From IMG/VR virus record IMGVR_UViG_3300029286_000102, positions 1-41,575 of that record: a stretch of DNA of 41,575 bases, one strand, 5' to 3'. A model generated the notes under the pieces. That model was not told the origin of the DNA and did no database searches. It saw only the letters and a program-made list of their open reading frames with translations. The stretch comes from a virus. Shown in pieces: positions 40,822-41,575 of the stretch; position 1 is the first letter of the stretch, and every line of letters starts with the position of its first letter. A program made the position numbers and the translations under genes.

Positions 40822-41300
40822 TAAAACAATTCATATTAAACTTAAAATTCGTAAAGGACAAAATTGCTGAAGCAGAAAAGCAAGGTGGTATTAAATCATT
40901 TCCATTGGCTCAAAAGGATGTCCTTGAAACAATGAATGATGATATTGACAAGAAAGCAGAAGAATTGTCCAAGAAGAAATTAAATGATTTACTTTCAGTT
41001 GTTGATTTAAGGAAAATTGTCACGTTAGATAAAGCAAGAGGTATTGTTTATATTGGTGGAATGAAAGCAGATGACGCACGACTTGCGAATTTAAAATCAG
41101 AAGCAGAATTTATTTTAGAGTCAGATTTATGGGATTTAATATCTGAAACACCAAAGGAACTTGCACAGCGTTCAATGTTTGTTTCAGGTGAAACACTTGC
41201 AGATATGGCGAAAGGAAAATCAATGCTTCATACTTTGTCAGTGCAGAAAAACATCATTGATACTTTCAAGGGATATGTTGGTAAAACACCAAACCCTTAA
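40818..41300 (+). CDS. Head-region protein, function unknown
   Basis: The 160-residue product is helical at both ends with a beta-rich centre (RKIVTLDKARGIVYIGGM). It overlaps the previous stop by four bases and precedes the scaffold leader region. It may be an accessory head protein. The family is not recognised. Confidence 0.5.
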   Translation: MIKQFILNLKFVKDKIAEAEKQGGIKSFPLAQKDVLETMNDDIDKKAEELSKKKLNDLLSVVDLRKIVTLDKARGIVYIGGMKADDARLANLKSEAEFILESDLWDLISETPKELAQRSMFVSGETLADMAKGKSMLHTLSVQKNIIDTFKGYVGKTPNP

Positions 41301-41318
41301 AAGTTTTCAACAGGACTA

Positions 41319-41345
41319 TTGCTTTACAAAAAAAAGTAGTATAAT
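41319..41345 (+). promoter_or_regulatory. Weak late promoter before the scaffold leader
   Basis: A perfect TATAAT (41340-41345) has only a weak -35 (TTGCTT at 41319-41324, spacer 15). TTTACGGG follows at 41367-41374, as in the portal leader. Confidence 0.45.
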
Positions 41346-41351
41346 AAAAAT

Positions 41352-41393
41352 ATGTATATTAAAAACTTTACGGGAAATTGGTCACTTGGATAA
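41352..41393 (+). CDS. Candidate leader peptide (13 residues)
   Basis: ATG 41352 opens a 13-residue frame reading MYIKNFTGNWSLG whose stop overlaps the first bases of the hairpin at 41391. A short peptide between a promoter and alternative RNA folds is the arrangement of an attenuator. Without a ribosome-binding signal this is inference. Confidence 0.35.
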   Translation: MYIKNFTGNWSLG

Positions 41394-41464
41394 TTATTCA
41401 AATGTCTAATTTGGTATAACCTTCTCCCGTAGGGTGAAAACTAAATTAGACATTGGAGTAATTA
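41391..41464 (+). promoter_or_regulatory. Long leader hairpin overlapping the terminator stem
   Basis: AATGTCTAATTT (41401-41412) pairs perfectly with AAATTAGACATT (41443-41454). The stem extends outward (41391-41400 with 41455-41464) with one GU and one mismatch, so the full stem covers 22 positions. Its right arm takes up 41460-41464, the first bases of the terminator stem (41460-41466). The two folds therefore compete: full hairpin against terminator. Confidence 0.6.
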
Positions 41465-41575
41465 CCTGAGAGGGTAATTTTTTTATCATAACGGGGTTAT
41501 TCATACCTCATTAAAAAAATGAACTGAAACATTTATGACAGAAGAAGAAAAAAAAGCAGCTGAAGCAAACGCTCT
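41428..41575. repeat. Terminal redundancy, right copy
   Basis: This repeats bases 1-148 with three differences in the outer 23 bases. It includes the terminator and, from 41535, the first codons of the scaffold-like gene. The right copy keeps the perfect hairpin arm (AAATTAGACATT); the left copy has one change. Confidence 0.95.
41460..41484 (+). terminator. Terminator-like hairpin (second copy)
   Basis: AATTACC (41460-41466) pairs with GGTAATT (41473-41479) and is followed by a T-run. It is the same element as 33-57, seen again because of the contig overlap. It lies in the leader of the scaffold-like gene. Confidence 0.75.

Noticed and set aside
1-41575. Alternative genetic code with TGA as an amino acid
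   Set aside because: TGA ends several overlapping genes (for example at 18884, 24279 and 31859), so only the single in-frame TGA at 33814 is odd.
1-41575. CRISPR array or IS element
   Set aside because: No regularly spaced repeats and no transposase motif were found.

Overview
This is an essentially complete tailed-phage genome (Caudoviricetes, most likely a podovirus). Bases 24-148 recur exactly at 41451-41575, so the unit genome is about 41,427 bp, either circularly assembled or terminally redundant. It is A+T rich and almost every gene is on the + strand. Gene starts sit in A-rich contexts (AAAATTATG, AAAATATATG) with no Shine-Dalgarno motif that I can see, which suggests a host from an SD-poor lineage. 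The promoters, however, are plain sigma70-type (TTGCAA-17-TATAAT), so a classical Bacteroidota host is not clearly supported. No integrase, repressor, DNA polymerase, primase, helicase or RNA polymerase is recognisable. The genome therefore probably uses the host replisome and RNA polymerase.

The late module starts at about 35.9 kb and runs through the contig junction. It holds a small terminase, a PBSX-like large terminase, a 676-residue portal, four small head-region genes, a leader region with an attenuator-like fold, a scaffold-like coiled coil, a decoration-like protein, the major capsid protein, a beta-helix protein, a head-tail adaptor with an inserted domain, four tiny proteins (several Lys-rich), a 726-residue tail nozzle/stabilisation protein, tail fibres, a beta-helix tailspike, two large internal/ejection-type proteins, a very long tail fibre split by a frameshift, and a lysis cassette. 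That cassette has a membrane/coiled-coil protein, a two-domain HExxH plus M15 peptidase lysin and two small membrane proteins. It ends at a strong terminator near 19.3 kb.

The early/middle module (19.4-35.5 kb) begins with a promoter-to-terminator unit that may be a small RNA, a small minus-strand gene, and a strong promoter. Next come a PD-(D/E)XK exonuclease, an SSB-like protein behind a structured RNA, two HNH nucleases, a VRR-NUC nuclease, an HU-like protein, a ParB-like protein, a Mom-like DNA-modification protein and a tRNA-Gly-like gene. A second copy of the strong promoter drives a set of small genes, a MoxR-type AAA+ ATPase paired with a VWA protein, and many Cys-containing zinc-binding-like small proteins. 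A third promoter copy precedes membrane and zinc proteins, a Fic-family protein and a HAD-like protein.

Most notable: reading the whole window by eye I found no GATC, GTAC, TCGA, GAATC or GATTC and a single CATG, while other palindromes (AGCT, CTAG, TGCA, ACGT, GCGC) are present. This suggests strong counter-selection by host restriction systems. Other candidates for novelty are the structured RNAs at 21099-21212, 22485-22870 and 41352-41484, the MoxR-VWA pair, the ParB-Mom-tRNA cassette, an in-frame TGA in a membrane-protein gene (33814), and the fibre frameshift (about 14975). All calls rest on motif recognition from memory. No database search was run.
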